A stretch of 62,368 nucleotides of DNA from an uncultured Desulfovibrio sp. (GTDB taxonomy: Bacteria; Desulfobacterota; Desulfovibrionia; Desulfovibrionales; Desulfovibrionaceae): the NCBI GenBank assembly GCA_913060505.1, contig CAJXRQ010000019.1, positions 1 to 62,368 on the forward strand. Direction: 5' to 3'. Shown one piece after another: positions 26,778 to 35,647 of the stretch. The notes under the pieces are model-generated. The model was not told where the DNA came from and did not search any database. It worked only from the letters and a program-made list of their open reading frames with translations. The first letter of the stretch is position 1; each line of letters starts with the position of its first letter. Position numbers and translations under genes: made by a program.

Positions 26778-28667
26778 CTATTTCACTCCGGAATACTCGG
26801 GAACAAGCTCGGAAAAAAGCCCGCGAATGGCAGCGGCATCATGTTGTCCGGCTGCGAGAACCAGACAATTGAGCAATTCGTTCAATTGCTCCTGCTCCGG
26901 AACATTCTGTTGCAACAACACAGCAGTCTGTTGCCGGGAGGCCAACACCAGTATTTTCTCATGCTCGGTACGAACAATGCCCTCTCCCGCAGTAATAAGC
27001 TCCTCGTGCAACTTCTCTCCGGGGCGCAATCCCGTGAACACCAATTCGATATCCGTGTCCGGCTCTCGCCCTGAAAGACGAATCAGGTCGCGAGCCATGT
27101 CCACGATTCGGATGGGCACTCCCATATCCAGAACAAAAACCTCGCCTCCCGGCTTGCTGCCCATACTTGCAGCCTGCAAAATAAGCTGTGCGGCCTCGGG
27201 AATGGACATGAAGTAGCGTGTCACATCCGGGTGGGTCACAGTCAGTGGACCACCTGTTTCAATCTGGTGCCGGAACAGCGGCACAACAGACCCGCTGGAC
27301 CCGAGGACGTTCCCGAAACGAACCGCCATGAAACGGGTGCCAAGTCCAAGACGGGCATGCATGAGCAGTTCGGTGACACGTTTGCTCGCGCCCATGATGT
27401 TGGACGGCCGTACGGCCTTGTCCGTGGAAACCAATACGAACCGGGCCACGCCGGAACGAATGGCTGCATCCATCACGATCCGTGACCCAAGGACATTGTT
27501 GTGCACGGCCTGCCAGGGGTTTTGCTCGAGCATGGGGACATGCTTGTACGCGGCCGCATGAAACACGATTCCGGGCTGTTGTTCGGAAAAAACGCTCTCC
27601 ATGAGCGACTCATCGCAAATGGAACCGAGCACACCTTCCACATCGCAAAAGCCAAAATCCTGTTGCAACTCGGACTGGATGGAATACAGGTTGAACTCCC
27701 CAACATCCACCAACACCAGCCGTGCAGGCTTGAAGCGCACCAACTGGCGGCACAGTTCCGAACCAATGGACCCTCCGGCCCCGGTTATCAAAACAACCTG
27801 ACCAGCCACACAATCGGAAATCCGTCCGGTATCCAGCGCAACAGGTTCACGGCCCAAAAGGTCTTCATACCGCAAATCCCGCAACGCCCCCACAGAGACC
27901 CGGCCATCCAGAATTTCGCTCATGGCGGGCAAGATGCGGTATGGCAACCCCATGCTTCGACACTGGTCCACAATGGCGCGCATTTCTTCAGGGCTGGCCT
28001 TGTCCACGGCAATAAAAAGTTCACGAACACCAAAGCGTTCCACGGACATTTCCAACGCATCCAGACCGCCCAGCACCGGGACATTGTGCACAGCGCGGCC
28101 ATGTCGGGCCTTGTCCTGATCCAGCAATCCCACAATGCGCCATTCCCGCCTGCCGGAACGCCCTCTGGCCGCAGCCAGTTCATGCACCATGCGCGCGCCT
28201 TCATTGCCTGCACCGACGACCAGCACGGGGACTCCCCCGCGCCGGGAAAAGGATAATCCGTTGTGCCAGACGCGAATTCCCAATCGAAGCCCGGAAACCA
28301 TACCAAGCGTAAACACCCAGTCCAGAATGAACACGCTCCGGGGAAGCCCCCGCACATGAAAAACAAGCAGCCCCGAAGCAACGAGGACAAGACTCTGGAG
28401 CGCAGTCAGGCGAAGCAACCGCCAGAAATCCTCCACGCTCGTATAACGCCACATGCCGCGATACTGATTGAAAAGCAGAAAAACGATACTCTTAACCGGT
28501 ACGGACAGGGCCAACATGCCCCACAGTTGGGTGCGGTAATATTCCGGAACCCGAAAATCGAAACGAAGCTGATAGGAAAGCCAGACCGAAGCCATGAACA
28601 CGAAGGCGTCCAGCCCCAGCATGATGAAAAAATTCCGATTGCGCAGGTTGGAAAAGGCAAACCTCAT
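26778..28667 (-). CDS. Membrane nucleoside-diphosphate-sugar 4,6-dehydratase (PglF/WbpM/CapD type)
   Basis: 629 aa. Four hydrophobic segments lie within the first 140 residues, then a first Rossmann-like domain (VPVLVVGAGNEGARMV), then the catalytic SDR domain with ITGAGGSIGSELCRQL and STDKAVRPSNIMGASKR. The latter carries the S-M-K type triad of WbpM/PglF in place of the usual S-Y-K. It would convert a UDP-GlcNAc-type sugar to its 4-keto-6-deoxy form at the membrane. The ATG overlaps the stop of the upstream aminotransferase by 4 nt. It is the last gene of the nucleotide-sugar run. Confidence 0.9.
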   Translation of the reverse strand: MRFAFSNLRNRNFFIMLGLDAFVFMASVWLSYQLRFDFRVPEYYRTQLWGMLALSVPVKSIVFLLFNQYRGMWRYTSVEDFWRLLRLTALQSLVLVASGLLVFHVRGLPRSVFILDWVFTLGMVSGLRLGIRVWHNGLSFSRRGGVPVLVVGAGNEGARMVHELAAARGRSGRREWRIVGLLDQDKARHGRAVHNVPVLGGLDALEMSVERFGVRELFIAVDKASPEEMRAIVDQCRSMGLPYRILPAMSEILDGRVSVGALRDLRYEDLLGREPVALDTGRISDCVAGQVVLITGAGGSIGSELCRQLVRFKPARLVLVDVGEFNLYSIQSELQQDFGFCDVEGVLGSICDESLMESVFSEQQPGIVFHAAAYKHVPMLEQNPWQAVHNNVLGSRIVMDAAIRSGVARFVLVSTDKAVRPSNIMGASKRVTELLMHARLGLGTRFMAVRFGNVLGSSGSVVPLFRHQIETGGPLTVTHPDVTRYFMSIPEAAQLILQAASMGSKPGGEVFVLDMGVPIRIVDMARDLIRLSGREPDTDIELVFTGLRPGEKLHEELITAGEGIVRTEHEKILVLASRQQTAVLLQQNVPEQEQLNELLNCLVLAAGQHDAAAIRGLFSELVPEYSGVK

Positions 28668-29794
28668 GCGGCGCACTCCCGGATAATGCTCGCCACGCGT
28701 TCGATGTCCTTCTTGTCCATGGCGGTTCCCGACGGCAGGCACAGACCTCGGGCAAACAGGGATTCCGCAACGCTTCCACCCACGTGCCGCGCCCCGGCGA
28801 AGACCGGCTGGCAATGCATGGGTTTCCAGACAGGACGCGATTCGATATTTTCCTGCTCAAGGGCGAGGCGAACCTGTTCCGGGCTGGCAGCAAATTGCTC
28901 CGGGTCCAGCAGAATTACGGTCAGCCATCGGCTGCTCTGTCCGTAGTGGGCCTCGGGCATAAAGGAAATTCCAGGCACATCGGACAGCAACGCGACATAG
29001 CGGGCAAAAATTTCACGCCTGCGGCTCACGCGCCTGTCCAGCACGTCAATCTGTCCCAATCCGATTGCCGCACAGACGTTACTCATCCGGTAATTGTAGC
29101 CGATCTCCGTGTGCTCGTAGTGAACGGCCTGCTCACGGGCTTGCTGGGATAACTTACGGGCATGGTCGGCAAGATCAGCGTCATTAGTGGCCAGCATACC
29201 GCCGCCTGAGCAGGTAACAATCTTGTTGCCGTTAAAGGAATAGGCCGCAACACATGCTCCCCGGCCAGCCGGTCGTCCCTGATAAAGTGCCCCAAGAGCC
29301 TCGGCGGAATCCGCCAACACGGGCACATCAAATTGGCCGCAGACAGCCCGGATACGATCATAATCCGCACTTTGCCCATACAAATCCGTCGGCACCACAG
29401 CTCCCACGCGCCGTCCTTCAGCACGGGCAGTCCCCAGCGCCTGTTCCAACAAATCCGGGTCCATGGTCCAGGTGCGCGCATCACAATCCACGAACAGCGG
29501 TTCGGCTCCCAACCACAAGGCCGGAGAAATCGAAGCGATGAAGGTAAGCGTGGAAGCAATAACCAGATCGCCGGGACGGATTCCCAGCAACCGCAGGCCA
29601 AGATGGATGGCGGCAGTCCCGGAATTCAGGGCCACGCAATGCGCAAACCCTGTGTATCCGGCCATTCGCCGCTCAAATCGTTCGATATGCGGACCTGCCG
29701 GGGCAATGTAATTGGACTCGAACACGGAATGTACCTGTTCAAGTTCGTTGCCCTCCATATGAGGAGGGGAAAGGAATATGCGTTTATCGCTCAA
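28664..29794 (-). CDS. DegT/DnrJ/EryC1/StrS family sugar aminotransferase (PglE-like)
   Basis: 376 aa. PLP-dependent sugar aminotransferase: ALNSGTAAIHLGLRLLG near residue 55, LADSAEALGALYQGRPAG with the PLP-contacting Asp, and SFNGNKIVTCSGGGML with the Schiff-base Lys. It probably transaminates the 4-keto sugar made by the neighbouring dehydratase, as PglE does in bacillosamine synthesis (inference from context). It overlaps the dehydratase start by 4 nt and follows the acetyltransferase after 36 nt. Confidence 0.88.
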   Translation of the reverse strand: MSDKRIFLSPPHMEGNELEQVHSVFESNYIAPAGPHIERFERRMAGYTGFAHCVALNSGTAAIHLGLRLLGIRPGDLVIASTLTFIASISPALWLGAEPLFVDCDARTWTMDPDLLEQALGTARAEGRRVGAVVPTDLYGQSADYDRIRAVCGQFDVPVLADSAEALGALYQGRPAGRGACVAAYSFNGNKIVTCSGGGMLATNDADLADHARKLSQQAREQAVHYEHTEIGYNYRMSNVCAAIGLGQIDVLDRRVSRRREIFARYVALLSDVPGISFMPEAHYGQSSRWLTVILLDPEQFAASPEQVRLALEQENIESRPVWKPMHCQPVFAGARHVGGSVAESLFARGLCLPSGTAMDKKDIERVASIIRECAA

Positions 29795-29830
29795 AAGCCT
29801 CTCCTCAGGCCTGCCTGCAATCCACAGGAT

Positions 29831-30454
29831 TCAACGCCCGGAGATCGGTCGGGCAGGAACGCCGACAACAGTCGTATCGGCAGCGGCATCGGTGGTGACG
29901 GCCGCTCCGGCTCCTGCAACGGCCCACTCCCCGACATGGACTTCGGGAACCGCACATGAACCTATGCCCATGAAGGCTCCCTGCCCAAGTTGAACGAAAC
30001 CGGCCAAATGTGCGCCCGGCGCAACATGGCAAAACGGTTCCACCGTGCAGTCATGGTCCACGGTACACCCGGTGTTGAGAATGGCGTGGGCACCGATACG
30101 TGTGCGTGGATTGACCACAGCGCCGGCCAGGATCATGGCTCCGTGGTCGATAACGGCCTCCGGGGAAACGGTTGCCGAGGGATGAACCACGGTACAAAAT
30201 GTCCGGGGGCCGAATTCCCCGGCCAAGTGGCTGCGGGTACGGTTGTCCCCGACAGCCAACACCATGGCGTCATGTTCCACACGGTCCACAGCGTCATGGC
30301 CGCCCAAAACAGGTACTCCAAGAATTTCCTTGCCGTGATCGCACAGGGAAACGATGCCCACAGGCAGTACGTCGGCTCCGGCTTCACGCATGCGCCACAG
30401 GGCGTCCAACACCACAACGCCATGCCCGCCGCTGCCCACGATCACCACGCGCAC
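29831..30454 (-). CDS. Sugar O/N-acetyltransferase, PglD/NeuD-like
   Basis: 207 aa. The N-terminal Rossmann-like domain starts VVIVGSGGHGVVVLDAL, as in PglD and NeuD. The C-terminal half (about 85-205) is a left-handed beta helix of hexapeptide repeats (ATVSPEAVIDHGAMILAG, CHVAPGAHLAG). His in NTGCTVDHDC matches the catalytic His of the family. It would acetylate the amino sugar made by the adjacent aminotransferase with acetyl-CoA. It starts 3 nt after the upstream aminotransferase stop. Confidence 0.88.
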   Translation of the reverse strand: MRVVIVGSGGHGVVVLDALWRMREAGADVLPVGIVSLCDHGKEILGVPVLGGHDAVDRVEHDAMVLAVGDNRTRSHLAGEFGPRTFCTVVHPSATVSPEAVIDHGAMILAGAVVNPRTRIGAHAILNTGCTVDHDCTVEPFCHVAPGAHLAGFVQLGQGAFMGIGSCAVPEVHVGEWAVAGAGAAVTTDAAADTTVVGVPARPISGR

Positions 30455-30457
30455 GGC

Positions 30458-31624
30458 CTACTCCGCGCCTATGCAACGTTTTACGGCCTGCACAACATCG
30501 TCCACGTCCTTGTCCGTCAATTTGGCGGACAGGGGCAGGCTCAATGTCTGGCGGCCCATACGCACGGCTTCCGGGGTGTCTTCCAGTTCCCAACCAAACC
30601 GCTCCCGGTAGTAGGGATGTTCTGGTATGCTCAGGTAATGCACCCCTACACCGATTCCTTCACGAGTCATGCGCTCCAGCATGGTGTCACGCTTCACGCC
30701 GCAAGCGTCCTCGTCCACCAGAATCGTATAAAGATGTCGTGCATGGCGGGTGTTCGGTTCTTCGGGTGCGGGAACCGTCAACGGCAAGTCGGCAAACGCC
30801 TGATCGTATGCAGACCAGATCTCGTTGCGGCGCACCAGATTTTTTTCCACACGAGCCAGCTGGTGAATACCGATGGCGGCCTGAATGTCCATCATGTTGT
30901 ATTTGAACCCGGCGCCCACAACCATATAATGCTTGTAGCCGTCGTCACTAAAACGCTTCCAGGCGTCCGCGCTCATGCCGTGCAGCCCCAGCACCTTGAT
31001 GCGGGTCAGGTCATCCTGATCCTTGGCCAGCACCATGCCGCCCTCGCCGGTGATCACGTTTTTGGTCACATAAAAACTGAAACAGCCGAAGTCGCCGAAT
31101 GTCCCGGCATGGCGTCCCTTGTAGGTCGTCTCAATGGCATGGGCGCAGTCTTCCACCACCCGCAGGCCATGCTCGCGGGCAATCTCCATGATGGCGTCCA
31201 TGTCGCAGGACCGCCCGGCATAATGCACGGGCACCAAGGCCTTGGTGCGGTCAGTAATTTTCTCGCGGATGCGTTCAGGATCAATGTTGCCGGAAACAGG
31301 GTCAACATCGGCCAGCACGGGAGTGGCCCCGGCATGGATGATGGTATTGACCGAGGCGCAGAATGTCAGGGGCGTTGTGATGACCTCGTCTCCGGGCTCC
31401 AATCCCAGCCCGACCAGAGCCAGATGCAGGGCCGCGGTGCAGGAGTTGCAGGCCGCAGCATGTTCAGCACCGGTGTAGGCGGCAAAATCCTTTTCAAAAC
31501 GTGCCACCTTGGGGCCGGTTCCCAACCAGCCGCTCCTGAGGCTCTGTTCCACTTCCGCTATTTCTTCCTCCCCCACGAGCGGGGAGCCGAAAACCAAAAA
31601 ATCGTCCTTTTCACGGACAGGCAT
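30458..31624 (-). CDS. Second DegT/DnrJ/EryC1/StrS family aminotransferase
   Basis: 388 aa. AACNSCTAALHLALVGLGL, VEDCAHAIETTYKGRHAGTFG and SFYVTKNVITGEGGM, the last with the PLP Lys, mark the family. It is clearly diverged from the other aminotransferase of the run, so it is not a recent duplicate and probably acts on a different keto sugar or position. It heads the four sugar genes and lies 46 nt after selD, so one transcript may carry all five. Confidence 0.88.
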   Translation of the reverse strand: MPVREKDDFLVFGSPLVGEEEIAEVEQSLRSGWLGTGPKVARFEKDFAAYTGAEHAAACNSCTAALHLALVGLGLEPGDEVITTPLTFCASVNTIIHAGATPVLADVDPVSGNIDPERIREKITDRTKALVPVHYAGRSCDMDAIMEIAREHGLRVVEDCAHAIETTYKGRHAGTFGDFGCFSFYVTKNVITGEGGMVLAKDQDDLTRIKVLGLHGMSADAWKRFSDDGYKHYMVVGAGFKYNMMDIQAAIGIHQLARVEKNLVRRNEIWSAYDQAFADLPLTVPAPEEPNTRHARHLYTILVDEDACGVKRDTMLERMTREGIGVGVHYLSIPEHPYYRERFGWELEDTPEAVRMGRQTLSLPLSAKLTDKDVDDVVQAVKRCIGAE

Positions 31625-31670
31625 ATTCTTGTTTCTCCTTGATATATACGAATGCCGGAAGAATCCGGCC

Positions 31671-32732
31671 TTATTTCACGATCAACACGGCATCTTTCCC
31701 GGTTTTTCCCGGTTCAACCGCCGTTCCCACATGGGCTACCAGATCTCCGGAAGCCTCCAACATGGCGCGGGCCTGCTCCAGCTTTTGTGGTGGCACGGCC
31801 AACACCAGTCCGCCCGAAGTCTGCGCATCAAAGGTCAAATCCCGCAACACGGGATCAAGCCCTTCAGCCAACTCCGCACGGCCCATAAAATGATCCCGGT
31901 TGCACAGGCTCCCCGCAGGAAGCAGCCCCATACCGGCCAGTTCCACGGCCTCGGGGAGGAACGGCACACGGTCAGTGTGCAACTCGATACGCACCTTGCT
32001 GGCCTGAGCCAATTCCACAAGGTGGCCTCCCAGCCCGAAACCGGTAATGTCAGTGGCTCCTTTGAGCGCCAGTTCCCGAATCACGGCTCCGCCCCCCACA
32101 TTCAGACGCGAAGCCCATGTGTAAAGCAATTCCTCCAGCCGGTCGCAGTCCTGCCACTCGGCCTTGACCGCCGTAGCCAGTACGCCTGTGCCGATCGGCT
32201 TGGTCAGCAAAAGCTCGTCTCCGGGCCGGACTCCCCGGTTGGATGCGAAATTGTCCGGGTCGACAACCCCGGAAACCGCCAGACCGAATTTGATTTCGTC
32301 ATCCTCGACACTGTGCCCACCGGCTTGCACGGCACCGGCCTCACGGACCTTGTCCAGACCACCGGCAATGATCCGCTCCAATATGGTTCCGGGCATGGTC
32401 TTGGCCGGGAAACACACGATATTCATGGCTGCCCAGGGTTCTCCGCCCATGGCATACACATCGGAAAGCGCATTGGCTGCGGCCACCTGCCCGAACCGGA
32501 ACGGGTCGTTTACGATGGGCGTAAAGAAGTCCACGGTCTGAACCAGCGCCTTGCCCGCAGGGAAACGCATGATCACCGCATCTTCATTGTCGCCGCCCAT
32601 ACCGGCGAGCACTCTGGGGTCGTGAAGCCCTTTCAACCCGGAAAGAGCCCGCTCCAGATCACCCGGAGCGATTTTGGCGGCTCAACCCGCCGCTTTCACG
32701 GTATTTACAAGCCTGAATTCGGCCACAACCAT
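31671..32732 (-). CDS. selD: Selenide, water dikinase SelD, itself a selenoprotein (TGA-encoded Sec17)
   Basis: 353 aa when the in-frame TGA at 32682-32684 is read as selenocysteine. Upstream of it the frame gives MVVAEFRLVNTVKAAG, and after it AAKIAPGDLERAL then GMGGDNEDAVIM, so the active site is G-U17-A-A-K20, matching the G[CU]xxK catalytic loop of SelD. The remaining ATP-binding and AIRS domains are intact (TVDFFTPIVNDPFRFGQVAAANALSDVYAMGG). A bacterial SECIS hairpin lies just after the TGA. It makes selenophosphate for Sec-tRNA and selenouridine synthesis. ATG 32732 has AAGGAGA upstream. A conventional gene caller would start at an internal Met (32636) and lose the active site. Confidence 0.93.
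32650..32684 (-). promoter_or_regulatory. Sec codon and bacterial SECIS element in selD
   Basis: The Sec TGA (32682-32684, minus) is followed after 11 nt by a 6-bp stem CGCTCC / GGAGCG with loop GGGTGATCT (32650-32670). The loop begins with G and sits 17 nt from the TGA, as required for bacterial SECIS recognition by SelB. Confidence 0.8.
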
Positions 32733-32842
32733 TCTCCTTATATCGTTTTGGTAGGCGAATCTAACAAAATGCCCCACGCAACGTAAAGTTATTCCGTAGC
32801 CTGCCGATATAGGGTTAACAGCAACCACTGCGGAGCATAGTG

Positions 32843-33688
32843 ATGATTCTTCAGGCAAGCCATCTTAACAGCACATTACTGCAACAGAATCAGAGTTCGG
32901 ACCAGCAGTCCGGCTCCGGTTTCGGCACGCTGTTCGGCTCGTCCGCGAAGAACTCGTCATCGACCGCATCCCCACAGCTGACCATTTCCAGCTCGGCGCT
33001 CACAAAGTCATACTCGGCCATCAACGACAAGGTGGACGCGTTTGGCGACATCATGGGTTCGTACCTGAACGGGTTTACGGACAAAAGCGGCGAAGAAAAG
33101 GATTCTTCCGGGCTTGTTTCCTCACTTGAGGATACTGTCCGCTGGATTGAGGAGCAATATGGTGAAGATGCCGCCACCGCCGCCATGGGCATGGTGGTGC
33201 AGTCGGCTTCATCGGGCCAGAGCGAACAGGCCATTGGCGACGGTTTGCTCAACACCCTGAAGATGATCGACCGCAACTACGGCATCAATGCGGGCAACTC
33301 GGCCATAGAACAGTTCAACAACGGCGTGAACAAGGAACTGAACAGTTTCTTCGACAACGGCTCCGAGGAAGTTTTCCATGCCGTTACGACCTCGCAGGCA
33401 AGCGATGGAAGCAGCAGCGTTACCAGCCGCGTGCTCACCCAGACGGCCACGGCCGAAGTAACGGACGATGAAGAAACCATCAATCCCACCGAAGAGCTGC
33501 TCGCCGCCCTGGAAAAGGATCTGGCCGAGCAGTCCGGATTGCAATCGTTGTCCCAGCAACTCGACGCTGAGACCTCGCCCGAGGAGCTGTCCACGGCAGA
33601 TGTAACCTCAGCCGTCATGAGCAAGGCCCTTTCCGCCTATGGCGCAACAGAAGCCCCGCAAGCACAGCTTCTCAGTGCTGTAGCCTAA
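32843..33688 (+). CDS. Ser/Ala-rich protein of unknown function
   Basis: 281 aa, no signal peptide and no membrane helix. The N-terminal 55 residues are low-complexity Ser/Gln. A structured middle part (about 55-190) includes VRWIEEQYGEDAATAAMGMV and LKMIDRNYGINAGNSAIEQFN, two similar repeats of a helix ending in 'YG-[ED/IN]A-x-x-A', suggesting an internal duplication. The acidic C-terminus ends APQAQLLSAVA. The style recalls flagellum-associated or secreted proteins of Desulfovibrio, but no family was recognised. ATG 32843 with GGAG 7 nt upstream is preferred over the overlapping GTG at 32840. Divergent from selD. Confidence 0.7.
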   Translation: MILQASHLNSTLLQQNQSSDQQSGSGFGTLFGSSAKNSSSTASPQLTISSSALTKSYSAINDKVDAFGDIMGSYLNGFTDKSGEEKDSSGLVSSLEDTVRWIEEQYGEDAATAAMGMVVQSASSGQSEQAIGDGLLNTLKMIDRNYGINAGNSAIEQFNNGVNKELNSFFDNGSEEVFHAVTTSQASDGSSSVTSRVLTQTATAEVTDDEETINPTEELLAALEKDLAEQSGLQSLSQQLDAETSPEELSTADVTSAVMSKALSAYGATEAPQAQLLSAVA

Positions 33689-33723
33689 AACAAACTTTTT
33701 TTTTCGCACTCAGGAAAACATCA

Positions 33724-33746
33724 AAGCCGCCGTCAGGCGGCTTTTT
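33724..33746 (+). terminator. Terminator of the Ser/Ala-rich protein gene
   Basis: Stem AAGCCGCC / GGCGGCTT, tetraloop GTCA, then a short T-run; 36 nt after the stop. Confidence 0.88.
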
Positions 33747-33816
33747 CGTGCTACTCCGACAGCGCCGTCACAGCCTTTTCCTTTTTTTGCCCTGCAAAAG
33801 CAATGTAAGCTCACAC

Positions 33817-33847
33817 AAAAAAACGGGAGCACCCGACGATGCTCCCG
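33817..33847 (-). terminator. Terminator of the amidohydrolase gene (minus strand)
   Basis: Stem CGGGAGC / GCTCCCG (33824-33847) with a 10-nt loop, followed on the minus strand by seven T (33817-33823). T-rich sequence on the plus side may make it bidirectional. Confidence 0.75.
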
Positions 33848-33964
33848 CAATTTTTCTGTTTTGGCAGGTTGTAAAAGCAAGAACCCGCCAGCCGGGTCAA
33901 CGGTGTCGTCGCCCCCCCACAGGGGTTGGGACAACAGCACAAAACCGGGCAAAGAATGCGCCCA

Positions 33965-34750
33965 TCACTCGAATAATTCCCCGGCGCGACTCAGAAGATT
34001 GTCCAGCTGTTCGCTGCTCAGTTCCAACCTGCGGGTCAGTTCCTCGATTTCGGATGCCGCGCCATACAAGGGATAGTCACTTCCGAACAACACCTTGTCT
34101 TCCGGGTAGACGCTATACAGTTTCGTCAACAGATCATCATCCACAAATTCGAGGACACTGGAGCAATCAACATAGATTCCCGTGTCCGCGATATGTTCCA
34201 AAGCGTATTCCCACTGGCGATAACCACCCATATGCGCCGCAATCATGGTTGTTTCCGGGAAAGCCCTGTACAGGTCGGCCATTTTTTTCGGGCAGGACGG
34301 ATTCTCTGCCGGGGGAAGGCTATCGCCCACGTGATAAAGGCAGATAAACCTGTCACCCACCTGTTCCATCAACGAATAGAACTTGGGATCGTCCATACGA
34401 AAACCCTGAAAGTCCGGATGGAATTTCAGCCCCTGAATGCCGTTCTCTTCAAGACGGTCCAGTTCTTCGGCATTGCGGTCGAAATCCGGATGCAGCGTTC
34501 CAAAGGGTATGAACCGGGGATTGTTTTTCTGAAGATTGATGGCCCAGTCGTTGGCCGGAACAACCTGCTTGGGCGAGGTGGCGGCTTGCAGAACAACGGC
34601 CCTGTCCAGTCCGGCCTTGTCCATTTGTTCAATCAAATCGTCAGCCTTGCCCGTTCCAACGGGATGTATCCCGTAGTGGCCTTCCAATTGGTGTACCGCC
34701 TTGTCCGCAATCTTGGGGGCAAAGGCATGAGTATGTACGTCGATTCGCAT
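33965..34750 (-). CDS. Amidohydrolase-2-like TIM-barrel metal-dependent hydrolase
   Basis: 261 aa. The N-terminal metal motif IDVHTHAF (HxH), KFHPDFQGF, LYHVGDS, IAAHMGG and the late FGSDYPLY with the catalytic Asp together match COG2159 (amidohydrolase-2, ACMSD/gamma-resorcylate decarboxylase-like). The substrate cannot be told. It is monocistronic on the minus strand with a terminator downstream; upstream lies an AT-rich region with an AAACGTTT palindrome that could bind a TetR-type regulator. Confidence 0.85.
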   Translation of the reverse strand: MRIDVHTHAFAPKIADKAVHQLEGHYGIHPVGTGKADDLIEQMDKAGLDRAVVLQAATSPKQVVPANDWAINLQKNNPRFIPFGTLHPDFDRNAEELDRLEENGIQGLKFHPDFQGFRMDDPKFYSLMEQVGDRFICLYHVGDSLPPAENPSCPKKMADLYRAFPETTMIAAHMGGYRQWEYALEHIADTGIYVDCSSVLEFVDDDLLTKLYSVYPEDKVLFGSDYPLYGAASEIEELTRRLELSSEQLDNLLSRAGELFE

Positions 34751-34921
34751 GGCTAAAATCTTCGTTGGTCAAAAGTTGGTTTAAACGTTTGTTTGAATAA
34801 GGCCCGAACAAAGTATCTTACAATGAAAGAGTCATTTCAGTTGATCAAAACAGGTCAGGCCCCGGACACGTTTGCTGCTGCCCGGAACCTTCAGAGATGC
34901 TAGTCACAATGTGTGGATGAG

Positions 34922-35596
34922 TTATTTCACCAGCATGCCGATACGGTTCCAGCGTACATCCGTGAGGCTTGCCCACGACCAGTGAATGATCAAGGCCTTG
35001 CCGATGATGGCCGAACGATCGACGAATCCCCAGAAACGGGAATCGTGGGAGCCGTCACGGTTGTCTCCCATGACGAAGTACTTGCCCTCCGGCACGGTCA
35101 GAAGCGGCATGTTGTCACGCTTGGACATGTGTGCCGAGCCATTGAAATAGGCGTCGAATTCATCTGGCGTGAGTTTTTCCGGGAAGCGCTCGGCCTTGGG
35201 GTAAATGGTCGGATCCTTGTATTGGACGTGCGGGTTCTGATCCAGTTTGCCGTTCACGTAAAGTTTCTTGCTGCGGATTTCCACGGTATCGCCCGGAACG
35301 GCGATAACGCGTTTGATGAAGTCCACCGAGGGATTTTCCGGATATTTGAACACGATGACATCGCCCCGATCCGGATCCGAAATCGGGATGAGGATATGGT
35401 CTGAAAACGGCAGCTTGATGCCATACAAAAACTTGCTGACCAAAAGATGATCTCCGATCTGCAATGTCTCAAGCATGGAACCCGAGGGAATCTTGAAGGC
35501 CTGCACCACGAAGGTACGAATGAAAAAGGCCAGAATCAGCGCGACCACAAGAATTTCGAATGTCTCGCGCACGGATTTGACGATGTCTTTGCTCAT
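34922..35596 (-). CDS. lepB: Signal peptidase I
   Basis: 224 aa. One N-terminal membrane helix (about 13-32), then the catalytic Ser in IPSGSMLETLQIGDHLLVSK and Lys in FIKRVIAVPGDTVE, box E VPEGKYFVMGDNRDGSHDSRFWG. It removes signal peptides on the periplasmic side. The start follows AAGGACATTCC. It is 51 nt downstream of lepA in the same direction, the common lepA-lepB order. Confidence 0.95.
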   Translation of the reverse strand: MSKDIVKSVRETFEILVVALILAFFIRTFVVQAFKIPSGSMLETLQIGDHLLVSKFLYGIKLPFSDHILIPISDPDRGDVIVFKYPENPSVDFIKRVIAVPGDTVEIRSKKLYVNGKLDQNPHVQYKDPTIYPKAERFPEKLTPDEFDAYFNGSAHMSKRDNMPLLTVPEGKYFVMGDNRDGSHDSRFWGFVDRSAIIGKALIIHWSWASLTDVRWNRIGMLVK

Positions 35597-35647
35597 GGAA
35601 TGTCCTTCACGAGTCGGGAAAGCTGCATGCCCCCGGCCGGGTTTGGT

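Noticed and set aside
29990..31642. A 550-codon rightward open frame across the sugar genes
   Set aside because: It is antisense to the acetyltransferase and aminotransferase, which have catalytic motifs and coupled stops. The composition (His/Gly-rich) is that of shadow frames.
31671..32636. SelD taken as a 321-aa protein starting at the internal Met
   Set aside because: That start lacks the catalytic G[CU]xxK loop and has no ribosome-binding site; reading through the TGA restores both.
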